Positions 1 through 9,614 are shown, counted from the first letter of the stretch. The stretch is 64,000 nucleotides of DNA from Desulfobacterales bacterium (GCA_028282295.1 JANQIE010000178.1:20843-84842), one strand, 5' to 3'. Made by a program: numbers and translations. The notes: a model not told the origin generated them from the letters alone.

Positions 1-597
1 GCTGACCCGTTCCAAAGCACGACGATCGATGTTGGTAATTGCGTTGCCGAAGCGATCCACCGCAATGATAGTGCCTTCAAGCCGCCCCCTTGCATCCACC
101 ACCGGCGGTTTCAAGTCCAATCGCACCGTCTGGCGGAGTTGAATCTCCGGCCCCAGTTCGGTCAGCGGGAGCCCCCGGCTCAGGTGAGCGGCGATCGGTG
201 CGAAAATATCGCGTCCGTGAAACGTTGCACCGAAATCAGGTAAAAAGTAGGATCTGTCCTCAACGCGGACAATCCGTTCAACCGTATCGCGCGCCAGAAT
301 CAGAGACAGCACGCCATTATCCGGCCCCATAAAAATCTGTTTGTCACAAGCCAGGGCCAGAATAGCCCGATCACTTCCGACCCCTGGATCGACCACAACA
401 ACATGCACGGTTTGTGCCGGGAAACAAGGCGCATACGCCGGAATCATGTAAGCCGCCTTCTCAATATCCTGCGGCGCGATTTGGTGTGAAATATCGACAA
501 TTGTCGCCTGAGGGTGGCCGGAAAGAATAACGCCTTTCATGGCGCCCACATATTCATCGCCGGTCCCGAAATCGGTTAACAGCGTAATTACCTGCAT
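1..597 (-). CDS. SAM hydroxide adenosyltransferase (DUF62 family), C-terminus cut by window edge
   Basis: Reading leftwards from an ATG at 597, the frame stays open for 199 codons to the window edge. The product begins MQVITLLTDFGTGDEYVGAM and contains the VVVDPGVGS and GPDNGVLS motifs and the FHGRDIFAPIAAHL block. These are hallmarks of the DUF62 family, whose bacterial members hydrolyse S-adenosylmethionine to adenosine and methionine and are related to the fluorinases and chlorinases. The C-terminal end of the barrel domain, starting with the AVDRFGNAITNI stretch, is just reached before the edge. It lies downstream of ruvB on the same strand, separated by about 270 bases containing an inverted repeat. 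The exact reaction in this organism is inferred from the family. Confidence 0.88.
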   Translation of the reverse strand, partial: MQVITLLTDFGTGDEYVGAMKGVILSGHPQATIVDISHQIAPQDIEKAAYMIPAYAPCFPAQTVHVVVVDPGVGSDRAILALACDKQIFMGPDNGVLSLILARDTVERIVRVEDRSYFLPDFGATFHGRDIFAPIAAHLSRGLPLTELGPEIQLRQTVRLDLKPPVVDARGRLEGTIIAVDRFGNAITNIDRRALERVS

Positions 598-809
598 ACT
601 CACATTCCGGTTATTGAATTCTCCCCACAACCGACGCATGGCCCGTGCATACAGCATAAAACCGTACACATCGAAAGGGGTGTCAGAATTTAGTCGTTTC
701 GATTGTAAAAAAAAAGGACAGTCCGCCGGACCGGCGCTTGCCGGAGGTGGCACCCACGGCTGTCAGGCTGAGGGCCCGTGAGAATTAAGAATTATGAATT
801 AAAACTTAA

Positions 810-855
810 GAATTGCGGATGGTGATCATTTATAAATTGTCATCATCCGCAATTC
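810..855. repeat. 12-bp inverted repeat between ruvB and the DUF62 gene
   Basis: A perfect 12-bp stem (GAATTGCGGATG at 810-821, its complement at 844-855) encloses a 22-base A+T-rich loop. It lies just past the ruvB stop. There is no long T run on either side, so it could be a weak terminator or an intergenic palindrome. The rest of 598-873 shows no coding signal. Confidence 0.5.
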
Positions 856-873
856 CTAATCTACACTGTTGTG

Positions 874-1926
874 TCAATCAAACAGCTTTTTCTGGGTCGT
901 CACACCCATATGTTTGTAAGCCGCATCACTGGTGCGACGGCCGGCCGAGGTCCTGAGAATCAGGCCGATTTTGAGAAGATACGGTTCGACGACATCGACC
1001 AGTGTGTCGGTCTCCTCCTGCAACGTCGCCGCTATCGCTTCGATTCCAACAGGGCCGCCGCGATAAAAATCGATGATGGTTTGAAGATACCGCCGATCCA
1101 GGGTCGTCAAGCCCAGTTCGTCCACCCCTTCCAACGAAAGCGCTTTATCGACAGTGGCCGTGTTGATATGTCCGTCGCCCCGAACCTGAGAGTAATCACG
1201 CACCCGTTTCAACAGGCGATTGACAATGCGTGGTGTGCCCCGCGAACGCTTGGCCAGTTCCAGCGCACCGCCGTCGTCGATGGTAACATCCAGCAGAGCC
1301 GCCGATCGTTTGGTAATTTTTATCAAGTCCTCATTGGTATAAAAATCGAGACTTCGCAAAATACCGAAACGATCCCGCAGGGGCGCGGACAGCAAGCCGA
1401 CACGTGTTGTAGCGCCGATCAGGGCAAATTGCTTGAGCCGATAACGGTGACTGCGGGCGTGCACCCCCTTATCGAACACGAAATCGACGGCGAAATCCTC
1501 CATGGCCGGATACAAAAACTCTTCGACCGCCTTGGGCGTGCGGTGGATCTCGTCCACAAACAGGATATCTCCTTCTTCCAAATGGGTGAGAATGCCGATC
1601 AGATCACCGCCCTTTTCCAGGGCCGGCCCCGATGTCAACGTCACATTGACCCCCATCTCGTTGGCAATGATGTGGGCCAGGGTGGTTTTGCCCAATCCGG
1701 GAGGGCCGTGAAACAGGACATGGTCCAGCGGCTCCTTGCGCTTCAAAGCCGCCTGGATTGCAATTTTCAGGGTCTCCACGACTTCCGCCTGGCCGACATA
1801 ATCGTCAAACCGTTGCGGCCGCAAAGACAGAATCTCCGTCTGCTGGTCGTCGGGCAGTTGTTTCCCGCTCAGAAGCCCCGCACTATCGGAGGAATATGAA
1901 AGGATGTCGTCCGGCATGTGGTCCAT
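874..1926 (-). CDS. ruvB: Holliday junction branch migration helicase RuvB
   Basis: The 350-residue product is the AAA+ motor that drives branch migration of Holliday junctions with RuvA. Walker A is GPPGLGKT at about residues 74-81, Walker B is DEIHR and sensor 1 is GATTR. The LRDRFGI segment carries the arginine finger. The C-terminal winged helix includes [10 protein letters not shown] and the RTSAGR motif. The length is normal for the family. It is the last gene of a ruvC-ruvA-ruvB block, separated from ruvA by about 120 bases containing an imperfect inverted repeat. Confidence 0.97.
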   Translation of the reverse strand: MDHMPDDILSYSSDSAGLLSGKQLPDDQQTEILSLRPQRFDDYVGQAEVVETLKIAIQAALKRKEPLDHVLFHGPPGLGKTTLAHIIANEMGVNVTLTSGPALEKGGDLIGILTHLEEGDILFVDEIHRTPKAVEEFLYPAMEDFAVDFVFDKGVHARSHRYRLKQFALIGATTRVGLLSAPLRDRFGILRSLDFYTNEDLIKITKRSAALLDVTIDDGGALELAKRSRGTPRIVNRLLKRVRDYSQVRGDGHINTATVDKALSLEGVDELGLTTLDRRYLQTIIDFYRGGPVGIEAIAATLQEETDTLVDVVEPYLLKIGLILRTSAGRRTSDAAYKHMGVTTQKKLFD

Positions 1927-1930
1927 TTGT

Positions 1931-2045
1931 TGAAATTTGAAACTGGAAGTTTGAAACTTGTAATTGGAATTCTGTCTATTTGAAGAATGGCATCCGGCAA
2001 CTTCCCAGTTTCAAAATTCAAATTTCGAGTTTCAAGCTTCAAACT
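1931..2045. repeat. Imperfect inverted repeat in the ruvA-ruvB gap
   Basis: The segment around 1931-1949 (TGAAATTTGAAACTGGAAG) is matched by an imperfect complement around 2001-2026, and the word TTTGAAACT recurs on both strands. A related repeat-rich, A+T-rich gap lies upstream of the DUF62 gene. It is probably non-coding intergenic repeat material. Confidence 0.45.
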
Positions 2046-2050
2046 CCATA

Positions 2051-2680
2051 TCAGATCTTGCCCATTTTTTCACCCTTGAAGACTTCATCTAGCAAATCTT
2101 CCGGAGTTCGGATGTTGTCATTACGTTCAAATGCCTGGGTAATCATGGTGCGCGCCTCATTGTTGCGATAGCCGAGTTGCCCGGCCAGAACCTCCAGCAC
2201 CTGGCGGGCGATACTTTCCGCGTTCGGGATGGTTGCCGCCGGCAGGTCGGCCTTGCGAATCATGGCGAATTTGCTGACCTTGCCTTCCAATGTCGCCACG
2301 ATCTTGCGAGCGGTGCGTTCGCCGATCCCCTTGAGCCGGCGCAACGTCGCGACATCTTTGGACTCGATGGCCCGCGCAATATCGCGCACCGGTATGGTCA
2401 TGGCTTTGACGGCCTTCAAGGGGCCGATCGCCTCCACCGAAATAAACTGTTGGAAAAACTCCTTTTCAGCTTCCAACTGAAACCCGATCAGCGCCGGTTT
2501 GGGCTGACGCTCGGTTTGCTGGTAGTAAATATAAAGGGCCAGTTCATCACCGACCTCTTTTTCAGTCAGCGCGGCCATTACATATGCCGGCAACAAAATT
2601 TCGTAGCCGACACCGGTGACAAGCAGTAAAACGCGCTCATCCTCTTTTTTTAGTAGTTTGCCTTCAAGATAACCGATCAT
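2051..2680 (-). CDS. ruvA: Holliday junction DNA helicase subunit RuvA
   Basis: The 209-residue product starts MIGYLEGKLLKKEDERVLLL, the N-terminal OB fold of RuvA. Two helix-hairpin-helix segments follow, including LKGIGERTARKIV at about residues 115-127. The C-terminal domain III (LGYRNNEARTMITQAF) contacts RuvB. RuvA binds the junction as a tetramer and loads RuvB. The gene lies about 40 bases downstream of ruvC and upstream of ruvB, the order typical of many proteobacteria. Confidence 0.96.
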   Translation of the reverse strand: MIGYLEGKLLKKEDERVLLLVTGVGYEILLPAYVMAALTEKEVGDELALYIYYQQTERQPKPALIGFQLEAEKEFFQQFISVEAIGPLKAVKAMTIPVRDIARAIESKDVATLRRLKGIGERTARKIVATLEGKVSKFAMIRKADLPAATIPNAESIARQVLEVLAGQLGYRNNEARTMITQAFERNDNIRTPEDLLDEVFKGEKMGKI

Positions 2681-2723
2681 ACCAACTCAAAAAAATAGCG
2701 GGTCGACCCGCCGATGGATGTGT

Positions 2724-3218
2724 TCATATTTTTGAAATATAGGTTTTATAGCGATACAGTCCGATAAGCGCCAATGCCAAGGCATCGGAAATATGAAAAG
2801 GTTTTAACGGTTCGGGGTGCCCAATGGCATGCCGCACGGACTGCGCCAATTGCGCTTTACCGGCATTGCCGTTACCGGTCAGGACCTGTTTGGCCTCACG
2901 AACCGGCACCTCCAAAGTCGGCACACGGGCCCGAAACCCGGCCAGTTGAATCACACCGCTCACCTTGGCCAGAGTGATACCCGATTGCGGATTGGCTTTT
3001 AGTGTGAAGATATCCTCAATGACAAGCAGGTCCGGTGTTTCGCTTTCGAATACCTGCAATAGCTTTGAAAAAATCAGATCCAGCCGAACGGCCAGAGAGA
3101 GTGTTTTGGCGGTTTGCACAACACCGAAGGAATAGGTATCAACTTTCAGGTCGGAACCTCTAACCACACCGATGCCGGTTTCCGCCAGTCCCGGATCTAT
3201 GCCGACGATCTTGATCAT
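2724..3218 (-). CDS. ruvC: Crossover junction endodeoxyribonuclease RuvC
   Basis: This 164-residue protein has the RNase H-like catalytic set: D8 in MIKIVGIDPG, E68 in LLVIED, and H142/D145 in FHISDALALAL. RuvC resolves Holliday junctions bound by RuvAB by symmetric nicking. The length is typical, although the sequence between the catalytic motifs looks fairly divergent. It heads the ruvCAB block, downstream of cpoB on the same strand. Confidence 0.94.
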   Translation of the reverse strand: MIKIVGIDPGLAETGIGVVRGSDLKVDTYSFGVVQTAKTLSLAVRLDLIFSKLLQVFESETPDLLVIEDIFTLKANPQSGITLAKVSGVIQLAGFRARVPTLEVPVREAKQVLTGNGNAGKAQLAQSVRHAIGHPEPLKPFHISDALALALIGLYRYKTYISKI

Positions 3219-3301
3219 CTGCCCGCGCCGCAGTTCCCAATAATCATGTCAAAGCGTTTTGAAGCATTTCAATTAGTCTGTGCCCACCCGCTAGCCATGA
3301 G

Positions 3302-4165
3302 TCATTTCAAGCCTTTTAATTTATCCTTGGCAATTTGAGCTTGCGGCGTTGCCGCGTACTTTCGGATCAGTTCACGCAAAATCAGACGTGCGTTGGCTTT
3401 ATCGCCGAGCTTCCAGAACGCCAGCCCCTGTTTTAACAGTGCCGCCGGTACCTTGTTGCCCCTGGGGTAGTCGTCGATCACTTTTTGATAGGCCAGAATG
3501 GCTTTGCCGAACATCTCTTCACGATAAAGAATCTCCCCCAACCAATACTGGGCGTTATCCGCATTTTCATTTTTCGGATAACGGGTGATAAATTCCTGGA
3601 AACCCTCGCGCGCTTCATCCAACTGATTGGCGTCAAACGCATTTTTAGCGTTGTCGTAAACGGTTTGGGCGGTCCGGGTTTTAGCGGACACCGATCTGGA
3701 AACCGCTGTTTTGCGGTTGCTCTCGAAATCAAGATATTGCTCCAGGCGGCCTAAGCGATCCTGATCCTGGGTCCGGGCGGCGTGCAATCCTTCCATGTCG
3801 GCCAGCCGCTGTCTTTCCGCATTTTCAAGCGCCTTGATTCTGCGATTCAGGTTAAATTCGGTTTCCTCGAGCTTACCTGTCAAAATCCGAATGTCGTTGC
3901 GCAACTGCTCCAGGGTCACACTGATATTGGCGGATTGATCCATCAAGCCGCGATTTTTGGCCTGTTCTTTTTGTTGCATCACCGATAGTTCGGATTCAAG
4001 TTTACTTTTTTCCTGTTCCAAGGACTCGGCGCGTTTTTCCAGCTCGGTGTTGCGCTCTTCAAGCGACGCCAAGCGATAATCCAGCATAACCACATCATCC
4101 TGATGGGCCACGCAACCTGCCGCAACCAAATACATGACCAAAATGATCCATGGCATTTTTTTCAT
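3302..4165 (-). CDS. cpoB: Cell division coordinator CpoB/YbgF-like lipoprotein with TPR repeats
   Basis: The start at 4165 is chosen because it is preceded by AAAGG and opens a lipoprotein signal peptide, MKKMPWIILVMYLVAAGC, with the acylated Cys at 18. An upstream in-frame start would bury this signal. Residues about 30-140 form a coiled coil, as in the trimerisation region of YbgF. The C-terminal third holds TPR repeats (AKNAFDANQLDEAREGF, AQYWLGEILYREEMF). CpoB links Tol-Pal to peptidoglycan synthesis at the septum. It follows pal in the tol operon after a hairpin. Confidence 0.9.
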   Translation of the reverse strand: MKKMPWIILVMYLVAAGCVAHQDDVVMLDYRLASLEERNTELEKRAESLEQEKSKLESELSVMQQKEQAKNRGLMDQSANISVTLEQLRNDIRILTGKLEETEFNLNRRIKALENAERQRLADMEGLHAARTQDQDRLGRLEQYLDFESNRKTAVSRSVSAKTRTAQTVYDNAKNAFDANQLDEAREGFQEFITRYPKNENADNAQYWLGEILYREEMFGKAILAYQKVIDDYPRGNKVPAALLKQGLAFWKLGDKANARLILRELIRKYAATPQAQIAKDKLKGLK

Positions 4166-4215
4166 GGCTCGACCTTTATGATGTTGATAGATGAATTTCC
4201 TGACGCTCTTGCAAA

Positions 4216-4259
4216 ACAACCTGCAGGCTTCATAAACTATCATGAACCCTGCAGGTTGT
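4216..4259 (-). terminator. Hairpin between pal and cpoB
   Basis: A perfect 12-bp stem (ACAACCTGCAGG at 4216-4227, complement at 4248-4259) has a 20-base loop. On the minus strand it is followed by TTTTGC. It may attenuate transcription between pal and cpoB; the T run is short. Confidence 0.5.
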
Positions 4260-4330
4260 CGATACCCCGTCATTCACACTCTCGGCAACGCGACGCTATC
4301 GTGCGGTGCCGAATAAAACCGTGCCGATTA

Positions 4331-4894
4331 CTACTCAATCACAAAGTGTGCCCGGCGATTTTTGGCCCATGCTTCCTCATTGCTGTCGCGGTCGACCGGT
4401 CTTTCCTCGCCGTAACTGATGGTGGTAATTCGCGAAGACGCAATGCCCAGATTGACCAGAAACGCTTTACAGCTTTCCGCCCGGCGATCACCCAGGGCCA
4501 GGTTGTATTCATTGGTGCCGCGTTCATCACAATGCCCTTCTATAATCACGGTGTCATCGGGATTATTGGCCAGCCAGTCGGCTTTCATGCGCAACATGCG
4601 CTGGGCGGCCGGCATCAACGACGAACTGTCGAATTCAAAATAGACATCCTCATTCATAAACCGGTTGCGCATGGCCATCCGTTCCCGTTCGTTTATATCT
4701 TCGGTATCAATCATCGGCTCGCTCGGCTCCATCGGCTCCTCCGGCGTGGTGGGGGTCGTCACATCGGTGGTGGGGCCGGGTTCGGCGGGTTCGGTGGGTT
4801 GTTGAACCTGAGTGCGGCTTTGACATGACACGGTGAGCAACATGCCGGGGAGTATCAAAAGCAACGCTGCCGCGATCCATAATTTTTTCTTCAT
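4331..4894 (-). CDS. pal: Peptidoglycan-associated lipoprotein Pal
   Basis: The 187-residue precursor has a lipobox ending LLTVSC, giving Cys24 as the lipidation site. A Pro/Thr/Glu-rich linker follows. The OmpA-like peptidoglycan-binding domain starts at YFEFDSSSL and includes [15 protein letters not shown] and the C-terminal RRAHFVIE. Pal anchors the outer membrane to peptidoglycan and binds TolB. It lies directly downstream of tolB in the standard tol-pal order. The proline- and glutamate-rich linker ([20 protein letters not shown]) is longer than in enteric Pal. Confidence 0.95.
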   Translation of the reverse strand: MKKKLWIAAALLLILPGMLLTVSCQSRTQVQQPTEPAEPGPTTDVTTPTTPEEPMEPSEPMIDTEDINERERMAMRNRFMNEDVYFEFDSSSLMPAAQRMLRMKADWLANNPDDTVIIEGHCDERGTNEYNLALGDRRAESCKAFLVNLGIASSRITTISYGEERPVDRDSNEEAWAKNRRAHFVIE

Positions 4895-4926
4895 CTTTTT
4901 CCTCCTTTAAAGGTTAAAAAGCAAAC

Positions 4927-6249
4927 CTAATTACTGCCGATTCTTTGTGACCATTTGGGATTGGTTTGTTCGCCCGGCAATGTCAACAAACGTCGCTGAT
5001 CCGTGCCGGAAGCCGTCATCACATATATCCGCGACGGGCCTTCACGAGTGGAACTGAAAGCGATAAGGCTGCCGTCCGGCGACCAGGTGGGCGCTTCATT
5101 CTGCCCGGCGTCCTGGGTAAGTTGAAGCGCCAGGCTGCCGTCAACGCCGATTACATATATATCAAAGACGCCGTTTTGGGAGCCGGTGTAGGCAATATAG
5201 TCTCCGCGCGGTGACCAGCTCGGGGTGGTGTTGTAGCGCCCCTCATAGGTCAATCGTTCGGTTCTACCGGTGGCGATGTCTTTAATATAAATTTGGGGCG
5301 ATCCGCTACGATTCGAAACAAAGGCAATTTTCTTACCGTCCGGTGACCAGGATGGAGAGATGTCGATCCCCCATTTGTTGGTTAACTTCTTAATAATTTT
5401 CCCGTTTCCGGTCAACAGATAAATTTCCGGGTCACCTGAAAACGTGAGTGACGCCGCCAATTCGAAACGCCCCGGCATCCAGGCCGGCGTGGCATTGGTG
5501 CCGCGCTTGCTGATGACGGCGCCTCGGCGTTGTTTGAGATTTTTAATGTAAATGTCGGGTTTGCCGCGGGCATATGAGGTGTAGGCCAGCCAGCGCCCAT
5601 CGGATGACCAGGCCGGCGATAAGGCGATGTTTTTGTCGCGCGTAATTTGCCGGGGGGCATGCCCGTCGAATTCACAAACGAAAATCTCTTTTTTACCGGA
5701 AACCGTGGAAACAAAAGCGATGCGTGATCCGAAGATGCCCGGCTGGCCGGTTAATTTTAAAATGACTTCATTGCAAAACTTCAGTATCATCCGCCGCTGG
5801 TCATCAGCATGGCTTTTGTAGCGCTTGCCAATAAGCAGCTTGCCGGTGAATGTGTCAAACAGGCGCAACTCCATTTCCACTACACCAGCGTTGTAATAAA
5901 CACCGCCGGTGATCAGTAGCTCGGCGCCAATGGTGGTCCAGTTCCTGAAATTAATGTTAGGGGCAATGATGCCTTTACTGCGAGGATTTTCTAAAAACGC
6001 CTCGCGGTTGATGATTTTGAAATAACCTGTAAAGCTAAGTGTTTTGGCCATAAAGTCGGAGGATTCCGTCGAAAGCCGGTTTTCAGTGGCATCACCGGTG
6101 ATGGCTTTAAAATACGGAGTGGCCAGGGGGATTTTACGCAAGGATGGTTCGTTGATATTGATATAGGCATCGGGCTTCTGCCCAAAAGCGGAAAACGGGG
6201 ATAAAACGCAGATGACAAGAGACGATATTAAAAACAATTTTAAAGGCAT
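4927..6249 (-). CDS. tolB: Tol-Pal system periplasmic beta-propeller TolB
   Basis: The start at 6249 has AAAGGAATTTGT before it and opens the signal peptide MPLKLFLISSLVICVLSPF, giving a 440-residue precursor. The N-terminal domain is followed by repeated WD40-like propeller blades of the type PSWSPDGKKIAFVSNRSG and APTWSPDGSLIAFSSTREG. TolB sits in the periplasm and exchanges between TolA and Pal during constriction. It is flanked by tolA and pal on the same strand, with about 40 and 30 bases between genes. Confidence 0.95.
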   Translation of the reverse strand: MPLKLFLISSLVICVLSPFSAFGQKPDAYININEPSLRKIPLATPYFKAITGDATENRLSTESSDFMAKTLSFTGYFKIINREAFLENPRSKGIIAPNINFRNWTTIGAELLITGGVYYNAGVVEMELRLFDTFTGKLLIGKRYKSHADDQRRMILKFCNEVILKLTGQPGIFGSRIAFVSTVSGKKEIFVCEFDGHAPRQITRDKNIALSPAWSSDGRWLAYTSYARGKPDIYIKNLKQRRGAVISKRGTNATPAWMPGRFELAASLTFSGDPEIYLLTGNGKIIKKLTNKWGIDISPSWSPDGKKIAFVSNRSGSPQIYIKDIATGRTERLTYEGRYNTTPSWSPRGDYIAYTGSQNGVFDIYVIGVDGSLALQLTQDAGQNEAPTWSPDGSLIAFSSTREGPSRIYVMTASGTDQRRLLTLPGEQTNPKWSQRIGSN

Positions 6250-6290
6250 ACAAATTCCTTTTGAAAGTTGAAAGCTCGACTTGCCCAGGT

Positions 6291-7166
6291 TCAATCCTCA
6301 GGATCAAAAACAATACCCAAGCTTACAAAGGGTTTCAAGAGCCCCGGCGGATGGCCCGGCAACGGGTCCGATTTCAGAATGGCTCTACGGGCGGAATCAT
6401 CCAAATGGCTGTTACCGGAACGCTTTTCAAACCAAAGGTCTGTAATTTTACCATTTGGTAGTACTTTCACCTGCACAATCGCTTGCATATTATTACCGGC
6501 ACCGGCAATCCGCTCGGAAAAGGCCCAGTTTTTCTTGATGTGATTTTGCAGTTGTAAAATATAAACCCGCTCAATGGTAACCTCGCCCTTTCTCCCAAGT
6601 CCGCCGCCTCCCGGCACACCCAAGGCACTAGTATTGCCGTTGCTGGTGGGAGCCGCAGGTTTTATATCCGGCTTTTGTGGATTCTTGGCCACCTGTTCCC
6701 TAAGCTTAGCCAGGGCTTTTTCGAGTTGCGGCGAGCGCTTCTCCTCAACCTCTTTTTCAACTTTCTGGATCGCTTTCTTAATGGCCCGTTCGGCTTTGAA
6801 CGTCTTTTTTTTCAGGGACGTTTTCTTTTTTTTGGGTTTCGCCGGTTTGGTCTTGGGCTTTTTGGCCGGTTTCTTCTTGATCGAAACAGCGTCCTTGGGC
6901 GGTGTTTTCACCGGTTTGGGTGAGGCGGCCCTGGCGGGCGCTTTTTCCGCGGCCACGGCAACGGTGGTGGGGCTGAGATCCGGTAAGGAAACCAGGTCGA
7001 CATTGATGACGCCGGACGGAAACCGCCGGTGCTCTTTCTTGAAATCCGGCGTATAGAGCAATAGCGCAAAGAACAGCACATGACAGCAAAACGATATTAC
7101 CATCGTCACGGTAAAAGCTCCGCGGCTGTCAGGTGCGCCCTGGCGCGAATACGTCTGTGCTTTCAT
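6291..7166 (-). CDS. tolA: TolA/TonB-like protein with C-terminal TonB box domain
   Basis: The start MKAQTYSRQGAPDSRG at 7166 places the single membrane helix (VTMVISFCCHVLFFALLLY) near the N-terminus, as in TolA; a longer frame would overlap the end of tolR. The middle is Lys/Ala/Pro-rich (KKKTSLKKKTFKAERAIKK), a long periplasmic helix. The C-terminus is a TonB-type domain (MQAIVQVKVLPNGKITD, SARRAILKSDPLP). TolA spans the periplasm and transmits TolQR energy to TolB-Pal. The product of 291 residues is shorter than E. coli TolA. Confidence 0.9.
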   Translation of the reverse strand: MKAQTYSRQGAPDSRGAFTVTMVISFCCHVLFFALLLYTPDFKKEHRRFPSGVINVDLVSLPDLSPTTVAVAAEKAPARAASPKPVKTPPKDAVSIKKKPAKKPKTKPAKPKKKKTSLKKKTFKAERAIKKAIQKVEKEVEEKRSPQLEKALAKLREQVAKNPQKPDIKPAAPTSNGNTSALGVPGGGGLGRKGEVTIERVYILQLQNHIKKNWAFSERIAGAGNNMQAIVQVKVLPNGKITDLWFEKRSGNSHLDDSARRAILKSDPLPGHPPGLLKPFVSLGIVFDPED

Positions 7167-7302
7167 GTAACGGCTCTCAAACGAATCATGTGGTGCTAAC
7201 TGGTTCCCCTCTGGAAACTCACTACGATTGCTGCCTTTGAACCCAAAGTAAGCCCCCTGAGCAAAAACACCAGCGCCGATGCGCAAACAAACACACCATG
7301 CG

Positions 7303-7728
7303 CTATTTTTTTTGCGCCTTAACCGCCTCTTCAAGGGGCACGGTCAGCATGCCGAGTTTTTCAACGCCGGCATTTTTTACTTCAGCCATCACGCGAACCA
7401 CCTGTCCGTAAGCCACTTCCTTGTCGGCGCGCAAATAAACCTGTTTGTCTTTACGATTCTCAAGTATTTTTGAAAGTTTTTCTTTCAAAAAATCCATGTC
7501 CACTTTCAACTCGTTGATATAAATAAACTGATCGCTGTCGATGCTTATCACCAGATGATCCTGGTCGGACGGCAATGCCTGGGTGGTCGCCTCGGGCAGG
7601 GACACATTGACGCCCTGAACCATCATCGGTGCAGTGACCATAAAAATAATCAACAGCACCAACATTACGTCCACAAAGGGCGTCACGTTGATTTCGGACA
7701 TCAAGCTGTCGCGGTCACCTGCTTTCAT
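7303..7728 (-). CDS. tolR: Proton-channel component TolR (ExbD family)
   Basis: The 141-residue protein has one N-terminal membrane helix carrying the conserved Asp (INVTPFVDVMLVLLIIFMV), followed by the periplasmic ExbD/TolR domain with the KEVAYGQVVRVM segment. With TolQ it forms the proton-driven motor that powers TolA. Its ATG overlaps the tolQ stop by four bases, which points to translational coupling. Confidence 0.95.
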   Translation of the reverse strand: MKAGDRDSLMSEINVTPFVDVMLVLLIIFMVTAPMMVQGVNVSLPEATTQALPSDQDHLVISIDSDQFIYINELKVDMDFLKEKLSKILENRKDKQVYLRADKEVAYGQVVRVMAEVKNAGVEKLGMLTVPLEEAVKAQKK

Positions 7729-8465
7729 GAGCGTCTCTCCTTGATTCTTAAAACATCGCGTTCCACGATGTTGAGAAAATCGGCGGAAAAGCTTTGCAGC
7801 TCGGATTCGATCACCCGGATCCGGTTCATGAAAAAATTAAAAGCGATAACCGCCGGAATCGCAACGGCCAGACCGGCGGCGGTGGCGATCAGAGCCTCGG
7901 AGATTCCCGGCGCCACGACCGCCAGACTGGCCGAACCTCTTAAACCGATGCTCTGGAAGGAATTCATAATCCCCCAAACCGTACCGAACAGTCCGATGAA
8001 CGGCGTTGTGTTGCCGGTTGTGGCCAAAAACGGCACGGTCTGGGTCATTCGCGTCACCTCGGTGTTGGAGGCGCGCCGCAAGGCTCGCTTGACATTGTCC
8101 ATGCCTGCGAACCGGGCGCTCATGGCCGTGCCTTCGGTTTGTTCCGAACCGGTGCTGCTCTTTTGCATCGGCATGCCCGAGCGGCTTAACCGTTTCAGCT
8201 CAACAAAACCGATCCGGAAAATGCGCGCCACGGGACTGCCCTGCAACTGCTTGGCTTTGGCAAAGGCATCCGAAAAATCACGGCTCTTCCAAAAATACTC
8301 GGTGAAGGTGGCCGACTCTTTGTATGCCCGCCGGATATAGCGGTATTTGACGATAATAATCGCCCACGAGGTAACGGAGAAAAAGAGCAGGGTCAATAAC
8401 ACCAACTGCACCACCAGGCCGGCTTGGCTGATGATATCGACAACATCGATCTGTTCCGGTCCCAT
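7725..8465 (-). CDS. tolQ: Proton-channel component TolQ (ExbB/MotA family)
   Basis: The 246-residue product has three predicted membrane helices: about residues 16-38, and a pair near 140-205 including TTGNTTPFIGLFGTVWG and LIATAAGLAVAIPAVIAF. The GLFGTVWGIM and AGLAVAIP motifs are typical of TolQ/ExbB. It is the first gene of the tolQRAB-pal-cpoB operon, and a good sigma70-like promoter lies about 95 bases upstream. Confidence 0.95.
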   Translation of the reverse strand: MGPEQIDVVDIISQAGLVVQLVLLTLLFFSVTSWAIIIVKYRYIRRAYKESATFTEYFWKSRDFSDAFAKAKQLQGSPVARIFRIGFVELKRLSRSGMPMQKSSTGSEQTEGTAMSARFAGMDNVKRALRRASNTEVTRMTQTVPFLATTGNTTPFIGLFGTVWGIMNSFQSIGLRGSASLAVVAPGISEALIATAAGLAVAIPAVIAFNFFMNRIRVIESELQSFSADFLNIVERDVLRIKERRS

Positions 8466-8558
8466 TTGACACTCTCCATTGAAACTTTTTTTGGATAAGG
8501 ACTAAACGATGGAATATACAGAATAAAACGACCGCAACGGCCGTATTTGGAATTGGTA

Positions 8559-8586
8559 ATCTATAAAAGGTAGTCCGGGGTGTCAA
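8559..8586 (-). promoter_or_regulatory. Predicted sigma70 promoter for the tol-pal operon
   Basis: On the minus strand TTGACA (8586-8581) is followed after 16 bases by TAGATT (8564-8559), about 95 bases before the tolQ start. The remainder of the 358-base gap at 8466-8823 holds no ORF I would support; it also contains the leader of the divergent HD-domain gene. Confidence 0.5.
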
Positions 8587-8823
8587 GCGGTTTGCCCCCT
8601 GGCATTTAAAAGTTTACACTTGTTTTACACAACCACCGCACCGGGCGCACCACACACCGCCAAGCACGCGGTTTTGGCAAATACGTCCCCTCTTTATTTT
8701 TATCTTCGTAATTATAGTAGGTTAGCCGGTATTTTAGGTTGAATCGAATACAAAAAAATGTTACCTTGCACCGTTTTCTTCGCATCTTACTATTAAAAAA
8801 CATTTACCCACGACACCTTATCG

Positions 8824-9372
8824 ATGAATATCGCCAACTTGCTGTTTGAAGCCAAAATGTTGAAGCGGATTCCCCGTTCCGGATTCCAATTTTTGGGCGC
8901 CGGCAAAGCATCGGTCGCCGATCACTCCCACCTGACCACGTTTATCGCTTACACCATGGCGCAAATGCGCCCGGATGTGGATGCGTTGCGTCTGATCAGC
9001 ATGTGCCTGGTTCACGATCTGCCGGAAGCACGCATCGGCGACCTGAACTATGTGCAAAAAAAATATGTGGCCGCGGATGAACACAAGGCCGTGGCCGACA
9101 CCATTCGCAAAGTACCGTTTGGTCAATCGATCGAAGCGTTGATCCTGGAATTCAACGCGGCTCAAACACCGGAGGCGCGCCTGGCCCGCGATGCGGACCA
9201 GCTTTCGTTTATTCTGGAGTTAAAAGCTCTGATTGACGCCGGCTATGAACCGGCGCAGAAATGGCTGCAGGGTGTGCTCCCCCGTTTACAAACCAAAACC
9301 GGCAAGAAAATTGCGGATGACATAATCAAGACCGCTTGTGACGAGTGGTGGCTGAGCGATCTGGCCGACTGA
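8824..9372 (+). CDS. HD-domain phosphohydrolase (YfbR/HDDC2-like)
   Basis: The 182-residue protein carries an HD metal-binding signature: H34 in VADHSHL, H64/D65 in CLVHDLPEARIGD and a later D in RDADQL. This layout matches small 5'-deoxynucleotidase-like HD proteins (YfbR, HDDC2), which dephosphorylate dNMPs. The substrate is inferred from the family. The gene is divergent from tolQ and monocistronic; a short palindromic repeat begins right after its stop. Confidence 0.82.
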   Translation: MNIANLLFEAKMLKRIPRSGFQFLGAGKASVADHSHLTTFIAYTMAQMRPDVDALRLISMCLVHDLPEARIGDLNYVQKKYVAADEHKAVADTIRKVPFGQSIEALILEFNAAQTPEARLARDADQLSFILELKALIDAGYEPAQKWLQGVLPRLQTKTGKKIADDIIKTACDEWWLSDLAD

Positions 9373-9413
9373 GGGCCCGCGCAAAAATAATGTCACTTTT
9401 TTGGTGCGAGCCC
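9373..9413. repeat. Short GGGCYYGCGCAAAAATAA palindromic repeat
   Basis: The 41-base segment begins GGGCCCGCGCAAAAATAATG and ends GCGAGCCCC, so its ends are complementary. It closely resembles 13331-13371 and the ends of the 177-bp element at 18110-18286. Confidence 0.6.
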
Positions 9414-9614
9414 CAAAGCCTTTCCCTTTAAAAGGTCACCATCGACGCTCGAATCTGTAGGAAGCATACTCCGACCCGACAAACCGGCTTTCCAGGCCGG
9501 ATTTCCAGTTGCACCGATCCGATACCGGGTAGGCGGAATTTCATCACCGAATGGCGGATATTGGTCATTCGCGGCAATGTCACAAAATCAGTAAACCCTT
9601 TTTCCTAAATATTT

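Noticed and set aside
871..1899. 342-codon open frame on the plus strand opposite ruvB
   Set aside because: It lies almost entirely antisense to a clear RuvB and shows no family motifs; it is a high-G+C shadow frame.
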